A DNA stretch of 57,743 bases from an uncultured Bacteroidota bacterium (GCA_946414435.1 CAMKOM010000020.1:1-57743), one strand, 5' to 3'; shown: positions 17,454-23,766, counted from the stretch's first letter. Notes: a model not told the origin generated them from the letters alone. Program-made: numbers and translations.

Positions 17454-17813
17454 ATGGATGCAGAATACACATACTCTGATTTCAACGAGGTTGACGGTAT
17501 GACGGCTGTCTGCCTCACAAACCATTTGTTGAATTACAAATATCCCGAATTGACGGTTGGGGCAACTTACCGTATTTCGCGCATTGCTGTTTCTCGGTCG
17601 TATACCGACATTATGCTCGATGGGTTTGGCCACAAAGAGTTTAACGCGGGTTGCTTTGACATTTACGAGGACGACCAATTGGCAGAAAACATCCGAAAAG
17701 ACCCACGTTTTTTTTGCAACCAGCTTTCGAGACTTTTGCAAAAAATTAAGGCCAAAATTCCTGACAGAGGCAACGGAAACCATATCGATTCCAGCACACC
17801 TCAAACACATTGA
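17454..17813 (+). CDS. Small protein of unknown function, N-terminal partner of RlaP 2
   Basis: The ORF starts at ATG 17454 (MDAEYTYSDFNEVDG). Residues ~30-75 (YPELTVGATYRISRIAVSRS, IMLDGFGHKEFNAGCFDIY) look like a small beta-barrel. I know no named family. The last ~25 residues (IPDRGNGNHIDSSTPQTH) do not look conserved, and the next frame continues straight into RlaP 2. A frame change in the A-rich stretch 17741-17757 would produce one fusion protein. It may therefore be a separate 119-residue protein, or the front half of a frameshifted or recoded gene. Confidence 0.5.
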   Translation: MDAEYTYSDFNEVDGMTAVCLTNHLLNYKYPELTVGATYRISRIAVSRSYTDIMLDGFGHKEFNAGCFDIYEDDQLAENIRKDPRFFCNQLSRLLQKIKAKIPDRGNGNHIDSSTPQTH

Positions 17814-18558
17814 ACGCAAGTTTGGTGTAAAAATCTTGTATGCCGTTGAGTCGGGTAGCCGTGCGTGGGGCTTCGAGTCGGCCGATAGTGATTGGGATGT
17901 GCGGTTTATCTACGTCCACCGTCCCGAATGGTATTTCTGTATCAAAAAGCAACGCGATGTTATTGAGCACATTTTCGGTGACAATGTCGATTTGGCTGGT
18001 TGGGAATTACGGAAAGCTTTGGAAATGGTACGGCGTGGCAACCCACAAGTGTTCGAGTGGCTAAACTCGCCAAAAATCTATTATGCCGATGAGGTGTTCC
18101 TGCAGCGGATTGGCAGTGTCGCTCCGCTATATTTCAACCCCCTAAAGGCGATGTACCACTACACGCGGATATACCAGAAGTACAACGAACGCTATCTGCA
18201 AAACGGGTGTTATACGGCAAAACGCTTCCTCTATTACCTGCGGGGCGTTCTGGCCTGCTGTTGGATTGAGTTGAACTATACATTGCCGCCGGTCGCATTC
18301 AGCCAACTTGTTGATGCGGTTGTCGAAGATTCGGAACAGAAATCCAAAATCGAACGGCTAATCGAGCTGAAGAAATGCAGCAACGAAGGCGCAGTTCAAA
18401 CTGTCGACAGCAAACTAATGTTGTACGCCCGCCAGCAAGCCGCCTACTTCGACAAGCGAGTCGGCACGTTCCGCCCCGCTCAAAACCGCGTTCAAACCGA
18501 TGCGCTCGATTCCATTCTGTTCGATATGGTTCAATCGCATTGGCAACAAACCGAATGA
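17761..18558 (+). CDS. RlaP-type nucleotidyltransferase 2
   Basis: The signature ESGSRAWGFESADSDWDVRF carries the GS motif and the catalytic Asp pair of the RlaP/minimal nucleotidyltransferase fold. The C-terminal half is helical (FLYYLRGVLACCWIEL), as in the family. The start is unresolved. No ATG, GTG or TTG lies just before the conserved region; I mark the CTG at 17761 (TEATETISIPAHL), while a TTG at 17557 or ATG at 17620 would overlap the upstream frame deeply. It is co-transcribed with the 17454 ORF from site 5. It is only distantly similar to RlaP 1, so it is not a recent duplicate. Confidence 0.75.
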   Translation: MTEATETISIPAHLKHIERKFGVKILYAVESGSRAWGFESADSDWDVRFIYVHRPEWYFCIKKQRDVIEHIFGDNVDLAGWELRKALEMVRRGNPQVFEWLNSPKIYYADEVFLQRIGSVAPLYFNPLKAMYHYTRIYQKYNERYLQNGCYTAKRFLYYLRGVLACCWIELNYTLPPVAFSQLVDAVVEDSEQKSKIERLIELKKCSNEGAVQTVDSKLMLYARQQAAYFDKRVGTFRPAQNRVQTDALDSILFDMVQSHWQQTE

Positions 18559-18561
18559 TTC

Positions 18562-18628
18562 AAGGGAAACGCTAGTGTCCAACCTCCTCCACGGTTGTGG
18601 GTGTGGAAGCAATATTAGAGTTTCCCTT
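18562..18628 (+). ncRNA. Stem-loop element after RlaP 2
   Basis: A 9-bp perfect stem AAGGGAAAC/GTTTCCCTT (18562-18570 with 18620-18628) is extended after one mismatch by CTA/TAG and encloses an internal CCAC/GTGG hairpin; TTTC follows. It could be the terminator of the RlaP 2 transcript or a separate small RNA like the element at 20201-20269, which has nearly the same length. Confidence 0.35.
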
Positions 18629-18665
18629 TTTCGACAATAAACGGACAATTATAAACCAATACGTT

Positions 18666-19037
18666 ATGTTAGAAAAAAGTGCGATTTATTATCCCGCCTG
18701 GCAGATGCAATGCTGCGGAAAGCCGTTTAGGGTGGGCAGTAAAATTCTCTGGACGTGCTATCGGACAAAATCGGTTCGAAACGGAACGGCTATATTTTTT
18801 TACGAAGAACACCACCTGGGGCAAACGCACTGCGTAAACGGTACCGTGACAAGAATCACAGCCGAAATGTGTGAATCGCCGAAAGCGGAAGGCAAACTCA
18901 CTCGCGACAAAATGATTTACAACGAGTTGAGTGACGCCAACGGCTGGGAAAGCGAACGTCCCGACGACGAATCAACCCGACGCTCGTTTATGGGATATAT
19001 TGTTGAATTGAAAGATGTTACATTCCACGAATTGTAA
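18666..19037 (+). CDS. Small protein with WQMQCCG motif (DUF6578-like)
   Basis: The 123-residue protein starts MLEKSAIYYPAWQMQCCGKP, then FRVGSKILWTC. The paired cysteines after WQMQ recall DUF6578 proteins of unknown function, though that match is from memory. A C-terminal acidic stretch (ERPDDEST) follows. The ATG at 18666 follows the stem-loop by 38 bases. It is probably read from site 5 through the stem-loop or from a weak local promoter. Its function is unknown; its position inside the RNA-processing island is the only clue. Confidence 0.6.
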   Translation: MLEKSAIYYPAWQMQCCGKPFRVGSKILWTCYRTKSVRNGTAIFFYEEHHLGQTHCVNGTVTRITAEMCESPKAEGKLTRDKMIYNELSDANGWESERPDDESTRRSFMGYIVELKDVTFHEL

Positions 19038-19040
19038 CTC

Positions 19041-19158
19041 AAAAAAAACACGGTTTCCAATCGCGGACTTGATATTCCGCAGGCGGAAATCAATGGGCGC
19101 CAATGCTTGCGGTTGCTGGGGTAATGCCAGTGTTACACAGGTGTTGGCGTTTTTTTTT
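19041..19158 (+). ncRNA. Folded 3' region after the WQMQCCG gene, ending in T9
   Basis: AAAAAAAACAC at 19041-19051 can pair with GTGTT...TTTTTTTTT at 19141-19158. Inside is a clear hairpin TTTCC-GCGGA/TCCGC-GGAAA (19054-19089). It is at least a terminator; the extra internal structure makes a small RNA possible. Confidence 0.35.
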
Positions 19159-19177
19159 GATTGGCAATTAAATAAAT

Positions 19178-19259
19178 AAGGTTGCTGCGCAAAACCGCAA
19201 CAACCTTAATGAGGTACGGGAGGATTCCTAAAAGGAAAGCCCCCCGCACTGCAAATATA
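19178..19259 (-). ncRNA. Candidate ~70-nt small RNA with its own consensus promoter
   Basis: On the minus strand TTTG (19278-19281), 18 bp, then TATATTTG (19252-19259) make a near-perfect Bacteroidota promoter. A start near 19245 would give an RNA beginning GGGGGGCTTTCC that folds against GGAATCCTCCC, then a terminator hairpin AAGGTTG-TTGCGG/GCGCAG-CAACCTT (19178-19207) and ATTTATTT. No protein frame fits. Confidence 0.4.
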
Positions 19260-19296
19260 GGAAAAAACTCTGAATCACAAACAAATATGCGCAAAT

Positions 19297-19427
19297 AAAA
19301 TCAAAACCTCTCTGCCCAACTCTTCCGAGTTGTTGCAGCCAACGGTTTGTAGCGCGTCTTTCTTCGGGCGGCGAGGGCATTTCCCCATATTTCAGGTACT
19401 GCAACATCGCCAAGAGGTTTTGATTTT
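19297..19427 (-). ncRNA. Candidate 131-nt RNA with 15-bp closing stem
   Basis: A perfect 15-bp inverted repeat (19413-19427 with 19297-19311) closes the element. Inside, GTTGCAG/CTGCAAC (19399-19405 with 19332-19338) forms a second stem. On the minus strand AACTC-GGAA-GAGTT forms a hairpin with a GNRA-type tetraloop, which favours minus-strand transcription. It follows the 121-aa gene and copy 2 of the small RNA, so it may be released from the same transcript. A short ORF crosses it but has no recognisable features. Confidence 0.4.
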
Positions 19428-19435
19428 CATACCTA

Positions 19436-19498
19436 TTAAAAAGAGTTGCCAAGCAATTTTCTTCCGCGCACAATTCGCGGATATATGCTCAACAACTC
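19436..19498 (-). ncRNA. Small structured RNA, copy 2 (homologue of 15987-16047)
   Basis: It has the same three-helix fold as copy 1: AGTTG/CAACT, AGCA/TGCT and CCGCG/CGCGG, with the internal loops TATAT and AAGAAAAT kept almost unchanged. The helix substitutions relative to copy 1 are compensated. It lies 11 bases after the stop codon of the 121-aa gene, in its 3' untranslated region, so it should be made from site 6. Followed by CTTTTT. Confidence 0.6.
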
Positions 19499-19508
19499 AA
19501 TGATAATA

Positions 19509-19874
19509 TTACTGTTTGTCAGTAAGATAACGCGAAAAGTTTATCTGCGAGTTAAGCATTGTTAGTTCGTTATCGGTCAATTCACCATCGCCTTTGCGGT
19601 TCTTCATAAACCTTTCGGTGACGGCTTCAACAATTTCGGCGTCTTTGAGTTTCTCGGCAAGCCTTTGATGCGACAGTTCACGGATTCGGTCAAGGTCTTC
19701 ACGTGTAACTTCGTTAGCGGTGACAGGCTCTGCGTCCAAACTGTCAATAAACTCTCTGACATCAGTAACTCTGACATATTTGCCTTCGGCAATTTGCTGT
19801 TCCGACATCCTAATCTTGGCCACAAATTCAGGGTTGTATGGACTTTTTCGATTATTGCGGTTTTTCTTCGGCAT
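19509..19874 (-). CDS. Hypothetical 121-aa basic/helical protein, possible antitoxin-like
   Basis: The protein starts MPKKNRNNRKSPYNPEFVAK and continues EQQIAEGKYVRVTDVREFID, a pattern loosely like the short DNA-binding antitoxins that have IAAGR-type motifs. The rest is predicted helical (REDLDRIRELSHQRLAEKLK). No toxin gene is adjacent. It is transcribed from site 6 and followed by two structured RNAs, so it could also be an RNA-binding or accessory protein of the island. I do not recognise a definite family. Confidence 0.55.
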   Translation of the reverse strand: MPKKNRNNRKSPYNPEFVAKIRMSEQQIAEGKYVRVTDVREFIDSLDAEPVTANEVTREDLDRIRELSHQRLAEKLKDAEIVEAVTERFMKNRKGDGELTDNELTMLNSQINFSRYLTDKQ

Positions 19875-19938
19875 AGCATTTCGTTTTAAAGATTCGATTC
19901 TTGTCTGTTATTCGACATTTATTGTTTCTTTTCCGCTG

Positions 19939-19975
19939 CAAAGGAAGTATGGCACTACGAAGTCTTTTTGCGTAA
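19939..19975 (-). promoter_or_regulatory. Site 6: promoter/operator of the 121-aa gene
   Basis: CTACGAA-N7-TGCGTAA (19955-19975) is 8 bp from TTCCTTTG (minus, 19939-19946), 65 bp ahead of the ATG at 19874. This is a single site with no divergent partner. Confidence 0.6.
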
Positions 19976-20050
19976 CTGAAATTATTTTCAATAAAAAACT
20001 CATTTTTTCGGTCTTTATAGCGAATTGGAATGTCTACACTAAATTAAAAT

Positions 20051-20080
20051 AAGCCTTGCACCACAAAACGGACAAGGCTT
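20051..20080 (-). terminator. Terminator of the site-7 transcript
   Basis: On the minus strand AAGCCTTG pairs with CAAGGCTT across a 14-base loop and is followed by ATTTTAATTT. It would end the RNA that starts near 20300. Confidence 0.5.
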
Positions 20081-20200
20081 AAATGACAGACCTCCGTTTT
20101 GGGACGAACGCAAATTTCGTGTCAAAACTTTGTAAAATCCCATTCCAATTTTTGAAATAATCGATGGTAAAATATTCAATACAGTATCAGCATAAAATAG

Positions 20201-20269
20201 GAAAACTCTTGCCAATACCGCTGCTTGCAGCGGCTCTACCACGCTTAGGGGTATAGGCGAAGAGTTTTC
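20201..20269 (-). ncRNA. Candidate 69-nt RNA with long imperfect stem
   Basis: GAAAACTCTT/AAGAGTTTTC is a perfect 10-bp outer stem. After one bulged base it continues with GCC/GGC and, past one mismatch, ATACC/GGTAT. Inside is CCGCTGC/GCAGCGG. It lies 31 bases after the predicted start of the site-7 promoter, in the right orientation. The terminal repeats would also fit a small MITE-like element, so a mobile repeat is the main alternative. Confidence 0.4.
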
Positions 20270-20306
20270 TTGTAAAAATTCATTCGGGTTCCGCCGAATT
20301 GCGCTG

Positions 20307-20343
20307 CAAAGGAAAATAGGCACTACGAAGCCTTTTTGCGTAA
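20307..20343 (-). promoter_or_regulatory. Site 7: promoter/operator reading left into the 69-nt RNA
   Basis: CTACGAA-N7-TGCGTAA (20323-20343) is 8 bp from TTCCTTTG (minus, 20307-20314). It forms a divergent pair with site 8, 72 bp apart. Confidence 0.6.
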
Positions 20344-20394
20344 CTGAAAAAATTTTTAGTCTTTTTTTTTGAAAAAAGTGCATTTTTTTGAGCA

Positions 20395-20431
20395 CTACGC
20401 AAATAGGCTGCGTATTAAGGTCTTAATTTTG
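20395..20431 (+). promoter_or_regulatory. Site 8: promoter/operator of the kinase-thg1 operon
   Basis: CTACGCA-N7-TGCGTAT (20395-20415) is 8 bp before TAATTTTG (20424-20431), 22 bp ahead of the ATG at 20454. Confidence 0.65.
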
Positions 20432-20453
20432 CAGAACGAAATTGAAAAACGAT

Positions 20454-20924
20454 ATGGAAACGTTGCCTTTCGAAATAAAACCGACTCGTCAGCTGATTCT
20501 TTTCATCGGCATACAGGCCAGTGGAAAAACGACATTTTACAATCGTGAGCTTGCCAGCCACGGCTACATCCATATCAATCTTGATACCCTGCACACTCGC
20601 CACAACGAGCAACTGGCAATCGACGAGTGTTTCAGTCGCGGCGCGTCGTTTGTGGTTGACAACACCAACCCCACAAAAGCCGATAGGAAACGGTACATTG
20701 CAGAAGCCAAACAGTGTGATTATGAGATTGTTGGCATATTTTTCCAAAGCATTCTGAAAGACTGTATCGCCCGGAACGAGGCTCGACCTAACAAGGTTCC
20801 TCGCATTGCGATTCCAGGCACACAGAACAAGTTGCAGTTGCCCGATTATGCTGAAGGCTTCGACAAACTATATTATGTACAAATTGCAGAAAACGATTTT
20901 ATTATAACCGATTGGAAAGGATAA
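20454..20924 (+). CDS. Polynucleotide-kinase-like P-loop protein
   Basis: The 156-residue protein has Walker A GIQASGKTT at residues 19-27, the strand LINLDTL-like INLDTL, and VVDNTNPT, the D-N-T-N motif typical of the kinase domain of T4 Pnk and related bacterial PNKPs. A lid-like region RNEARPNKVPRIAI follows. It would phosphorylate 5' ends of RNA or DNA. There is no phosphatase or ligase domain. ATG 20454 is chosen; an in-frame TTG at 20442 is possible. It is separated from thg1 by four bases, so the two are co-translated. Substrate is inferred from family and neighbours. Confidence 0.75.
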   Translation: METLPFEIKPTRQLILFIGIQASGKTTFYNRELASHGYIHINLDTLHTRHNEQLAIDECFSRGASFVVDNTNPTKADRKRYIAEAKQCDYEIVGIFFQSILKDCIARNEARPNKVPRIAIPGTQNKLQLPDYAEGFDKLYYVQIAENDFIITDWKG

Positions 20925-20928
20925 AGTT

Positions 20929-21705
20929 ATGGATTTTGACACTCTCGACCGACAAATGCGCGGCTTTGAACAATCGCTCGACCGAACAATGCTCGAAGGC
21001 ATTTACATTGTTGCCCGCCTCGACGGACACGGATTCACCCGCTTGACGAAAAAGCAGTTGGACCTTGAAAAACCATTCGACGTGCGCTTTCGTGACGCTA
21101 TGATTGCCACACTCAAACACCTAATGGACTGCGGATTCCGCATCATTTACGGCTACACCCAGAGCGATGAGATTTCACTGCTTTTCCATATCGATGATTG
21201 CACGTTCGGTCGCAAAGAACGTAAACTGATTTCAATTTTGGCCGCAGAAGCGTCAGTCGCTTTTTCAGCGCAAATGGGACGTTCTGCCGTGTTCGACTGC
21301 CGCCTTGTGCCGCTGCCAAACGATAACTATGTGGTCGATTATTTCCGCTGGCGACAAGAGGACTCGCACCGCAACTCGCTCAACGCTCACTGCTATTGGC
21401 TATTGCGTAACAAAGGCGCTTCGGCTGCCGATGCGCAGAAGCAGATTTCTGGTCTCTCGAATGGAGATAAGAATGAGTTGCTTTTCTCAAATGGTATCAA
21501 CTATAACAATCTGCCGTTGTGGCAGCGCCGTGGCGTGGGAATGTATTTCAGAGACGAGGAACGAACTGGTTACAATCCGAGAACAAAAGAGCAGGTAACC
21601 TGCTTGCGACGGGCACTTTATCTTGAAGAGGAATTGCCCATTGGCGAGCCGTATGCCGAGTTAATCAAGTCGATTTTAGACGCGAACAGACACGCAGATA
21701 AATAG
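20929..21705 (+). CDS. Thg1-like 3'-5' polymerase (tRNA-His guanylyltransferase family)
   Basis: The 258-residue protein has the Thg1 active-site motifs ARLDGHGFTRLTKK (Asp32) and YGYTQSDEISLLF (Asp80-Glu81), which bind the two metal ions. RWRQEDSHRNSLNAHCYWLL and the C-terminal NGINYNN region also fit the family. Thg1-like proteins add nucleotides to RNA 5' ends in the 3'-5' direction; bacterial and archaeal versions repair truncated tRNA 5' ends. It follows the PNK-like kinase in one operon under site 8. The target could be host tRNA or the small RNAs of this island; the sequence does not decide. Confidence 0.88.
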   Translation: MDFDTLDRQMRGFEQSLDRTMLEGIYIVARLDGHGFTRLTKKQLDLEKPFDVRFRDAMIATLKHLMDCGFRIIYGYTQSDEISLLFHIDDCTFGRKERKLISILAAEASVAFSAQMGRSAVFDCRLVPLPNDNYVVDYFRWRQEDSHRNSLNAHCYWLLRNKGASAADAQKQISGLSNGDKNELLFSNGINYNNLPLWQRRGVGMYFRDEERTGYNPRTKEQVTCLRRALYLEEELPIGEPYAELIKSILDANRHADK

Positions 21706-21730
21706 ATTTCTAAACCTATCAAGAATGGGC

Positions 21731-21755
21731 ATAAGTCCGACAATCTCGGACTTAT
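21731..21755 (+). terminator. Terminator of the kinase-thg1 operon
   Basis: A perfect 10-bp stem ATAAGTCCGA/TCGGACTTAT with a 5-base loop is followed by TTAAAATTT, 25 bases after the thg1 stop. Confidence 0.6.
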
Positions 21756-21900
21756 TTAAAATTTATGCGACAACGTCGCACAAATTCGACTCTCTCCGCC
21801 GTATCTATGGTATTTTATTAATCGCTCGTTACAAACCCGAGACTTTTGTTAGGCAACTGCTGCACGAACTGTCAAAGATTGTGTTGATTCTGTTGCAGAA

Positions 21901-21929
21901 CGGTTAAAGATTATTAACGTACTGTTGCG
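21901..21929. repeat. Right copy of 29-bp direct repeat flanking the WYL island
   Basis: Matches 14301-14329 at 27 of 29 positions in the same orientation. Confidence 0.7.
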
Positions 21930-22231
21930 TACTGTATGAATTAGGCTATAACCTGATTAGTAATTTTTCAGTATAATTGCAATTTAAATGAGTTATTTGG
22001 ACGTGCCAAAGGGAAAGTGTGTCGGTTATGGCTAGCTTTCGGCGCAAAGATCTTATTTATTCACAACAAATGTTTATGCGGTGAACCATTTATTATATTC
22101 AGATTTATGACAAATAATAATGACAGAAGAAACGAAAAATGCATTACCAAATGCGGTATGCATAATATAAAAATACTGAAATATAACAATATATCGGATT
22201 CCAGCTGGTTCACAACATGGTATATGATAAG

Positions 22232-22267
22232 GTCCTTCAAATCAGTTGGTTTGAAGGACTTTTTTTT
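22232..22267 (+). terminator. Rho-independent terminator, no obvious upstream gene
   Basis: GTCCTTCAAA pairs perfectly with TTTGAAGGAC over an 8-base loop and is followed by T8. No plus-strand gene ends just before it, so an unannotated small transcript upstream is possible. Confidence 0.55.
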
Positions 22268-22308
22268 GCACAAAACATTATAACGGACGAGTGAACAACC
22301 AGATATTT

Positions 22309-22905
22309 CTATTGGGATTTCAGTATATCAATCATTTTCAATTGCTCAAACATTGACCGGTAAACTGCAGCTTTTTGGTCTAACGCGAGTGGGTAAGCCC
22401 TTGATGTTGATGGCATTCGATAAAACCGGCATCCCCGCCCCGCTATCGCCAATTGACTGAAAGTGCCAACTTTCGGTTTTTCACAACCATAACGTTCCAC
22501 AACCGCATCTGTCGCCTTCTCCCCCGTTGTCACAATTGTATGACAATCCTGAATTTGACATAGCAATGTTGCCAAATCGGTTGGTTGGGCAATTTCAAGG
22601 TATTTATCTGATGCATTGTTTTTCAATCGTCTAACAGCCGAAGCCGTATCGAAAATAGCGATTCCCGCAGTGCTGCAAAAATCAATAACTGACGCACAAT
22701 CAAACTTTCGCTCACGCTCCAAGACAAAATGGTTCTTGTCAGCATAAAAAACAATCCCCATCACCCTCCACATGTCATTTTGAAAATTAGGATAATAAAA
22801 ATCAATTGACCAACGAATTCGAGGCGGAGGAAAACTGCCTAACATCAACACTTTAGCCGCTGATGGTAAAAATGGTTTCAATGGATGGTATTCAATCTGT
22901 ACCAT
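22309..22905 (-). CDS. Uracil-DNA glycosylase family protein
   Basis: The 198-residue protein has the strand and loop VLMLGSFPPPRIRWSIDFYY, a UDG-superfamily active-site region, then NDMWRVMGI, and the C-terminal loop RMPSTSRAYPLALDQKAAVY where the DNA-contacting SPS-like motif lies. This matches the small Bacteroidota proteins annotated as DNA-deoxyinosine or mismatch uracil glycosylases. It would remove deaminated bases. It is monocistronic. The exact damage specificity is unknown. Confidence 0.65.
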   Translation of the reverse strand: MVQIEYHPLKPFLPSAAKVLMLGSFPPPRIRWSIDFYYPNFQNDMWRVMGIVFYADKNHFVLERERKFDCASVIDFCSTAGIAIFDTASAVRRLKNNASDKYLEIAQPTDLATLLCQIQDCHTIVTTGEKATDAVVERYGCEKPKVGTFSQLAIAGRGCRFYRMPSTSRAYPLALDQKAAVYRSMFEQLKMIDILKSQ

Positions 22906-22963
22906 TATTTAAAATAATCCACTATTCCTATTACAGCAAATGCAAGTACCATCGGACTCATTT

Positions 22964-23599
22964 TCAACTGAGAAGAAAAAATTTAATTCCGGCGGCAATC
23001 GAGAGTACAATGATCATGATCCCACTGATGCGGTTGAGCCACACAATACTACGCAGTCGGAAGTGCTTGCGGAAAATATCGACCACATAAGTAAGCGTGA
23101 ACCACCATAACACAGCACCGCCCAGAATTCCCAACACTAGCGGCATACCGTCGTTGAAGGTGTTGCCACCCGACATTAGGTTTAGCATTGAGAATGCAGC
23201 ACCGAAAAATATGATTGTCAATGGGTTGGATGCTGTGAGAAAGAAAACCGAAACGTAGTCGCCAATCAGGCCCGAACGCTTTGGGCTGCGATAGTAGCGG
23301 TATTCACCAATGGGGTTTTTGAGCAGCATTTTGAATCCTAGGTAGAGCAGCGTGGCCACACCGGCAATTTGGAAAAACAGTTGGTGCTCGGTCAGGAAAT
23401 CGGTGATGAAAGTGACGCCAAAAGCGGCCAGAATGGCATACGAGGTGTCGGCTGTGGCGGCGCCCAATCCCGACATAAATCCTTGAAAACGACCTTTGTT
23501 GATGGTTTTCTGCACACACAGAACGCCTATCGGTCCCATCGGCGCCGAAACAATCAGTCCAACAATCAATCCCTTCAAGAAAATCTCAATGCCATTCAT
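22964..23599 (-). CDS. LysE family amino-acid exporter
   Basis: The 211-residue protein has about six hydrophobic segments and the family N-terminus FLKGLIVGLIVSAPMGPIGV, then the NPLTIIFFGAAFSML segment conserved in LysE/RhtB exporters (SNP-type motif at the fourth helix). It exports amino acids or related metabolites across the inner membrane; substrate unknown. It follows DUF4421 by 167 bases of AT-rich, repeat-like sequence. Confidence 0.85.
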   Translation of the reverse strand: MNGIEIFLKGLIVGLIVSAPMGPIGVLCVQKTINKGRFQGFMSGLGAATADTSYAILAAFGVTFITDFLTEHQLFFQIAGVATLLYLGFKMLLKNPIGEYRYYRSPKRSGLIGDYVSVFFLTASNPLTIIFFGAAFSMLNLMSGGNTFNDGMPLVLGILGGAVLWWFTLTYVVDIFRKHFRLRSIVWLNRISGIMIIVLSIAAGIKFFLLS

Positions 23600-23766
23600 A
23601 CTGCATAACGCAAGCGAACTGCAAAAATAGCATTTTTAACTTAAAGAGTAAAGACGAATGTTTAAAGTGTAAGGCGAAAAGTGCGATGCGCAGCTATTGA
23701 ATTGGCTTGCAAAAAAAGCAGAAGTCATTATATTTTAACTTCTAACTTCCAACTTCTAAATCCTAA

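Larger units (their letters stand above)
21757..22308. other. Non-coding gap right of the WYL island
   Basis: No convincing gene is present. It contains the right copy of the 29-bp direct repeat (21901-21929), a short stretch near 21785-21801 that vaguely resembles the 3' end of a serine-type tRNA (TTCGACTCTCTCCGCC), and a good plus-strand terminator at 22232-22267. Confidence 0.4.

Noticed and set aside
16095-17819. 574-aa version of RlaP 1
   Set aside because: The extra 178 N-terminal residues are antisense to the 17454/RlaP 2 genes and the promoter pair; the family start is at 17285.
20039-20395. 118-aa minus-strand ORF ending in a CPFCG motif
   Set aside because: It runs through a promoter palindrome, the 69-nt hairpin and a terminator; only the last residues look zinc-finger-like, and the hairpin layout explains the sequence better.
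21777-21801. tRNA-Ser-like 3' end, possible att site
   Set aside because: Only ~16 bases resemble a T-arm and acceptor end; no partner repeat with integrase was found, so it is too weak to call.
23031-23060. Apparent WYL-type half palindrome (CTACGCAGTC)
   Set aside because: It is inside the LysE gene, lacks the matching right arm at the right spacing, and has no -7 box 8 bp away.
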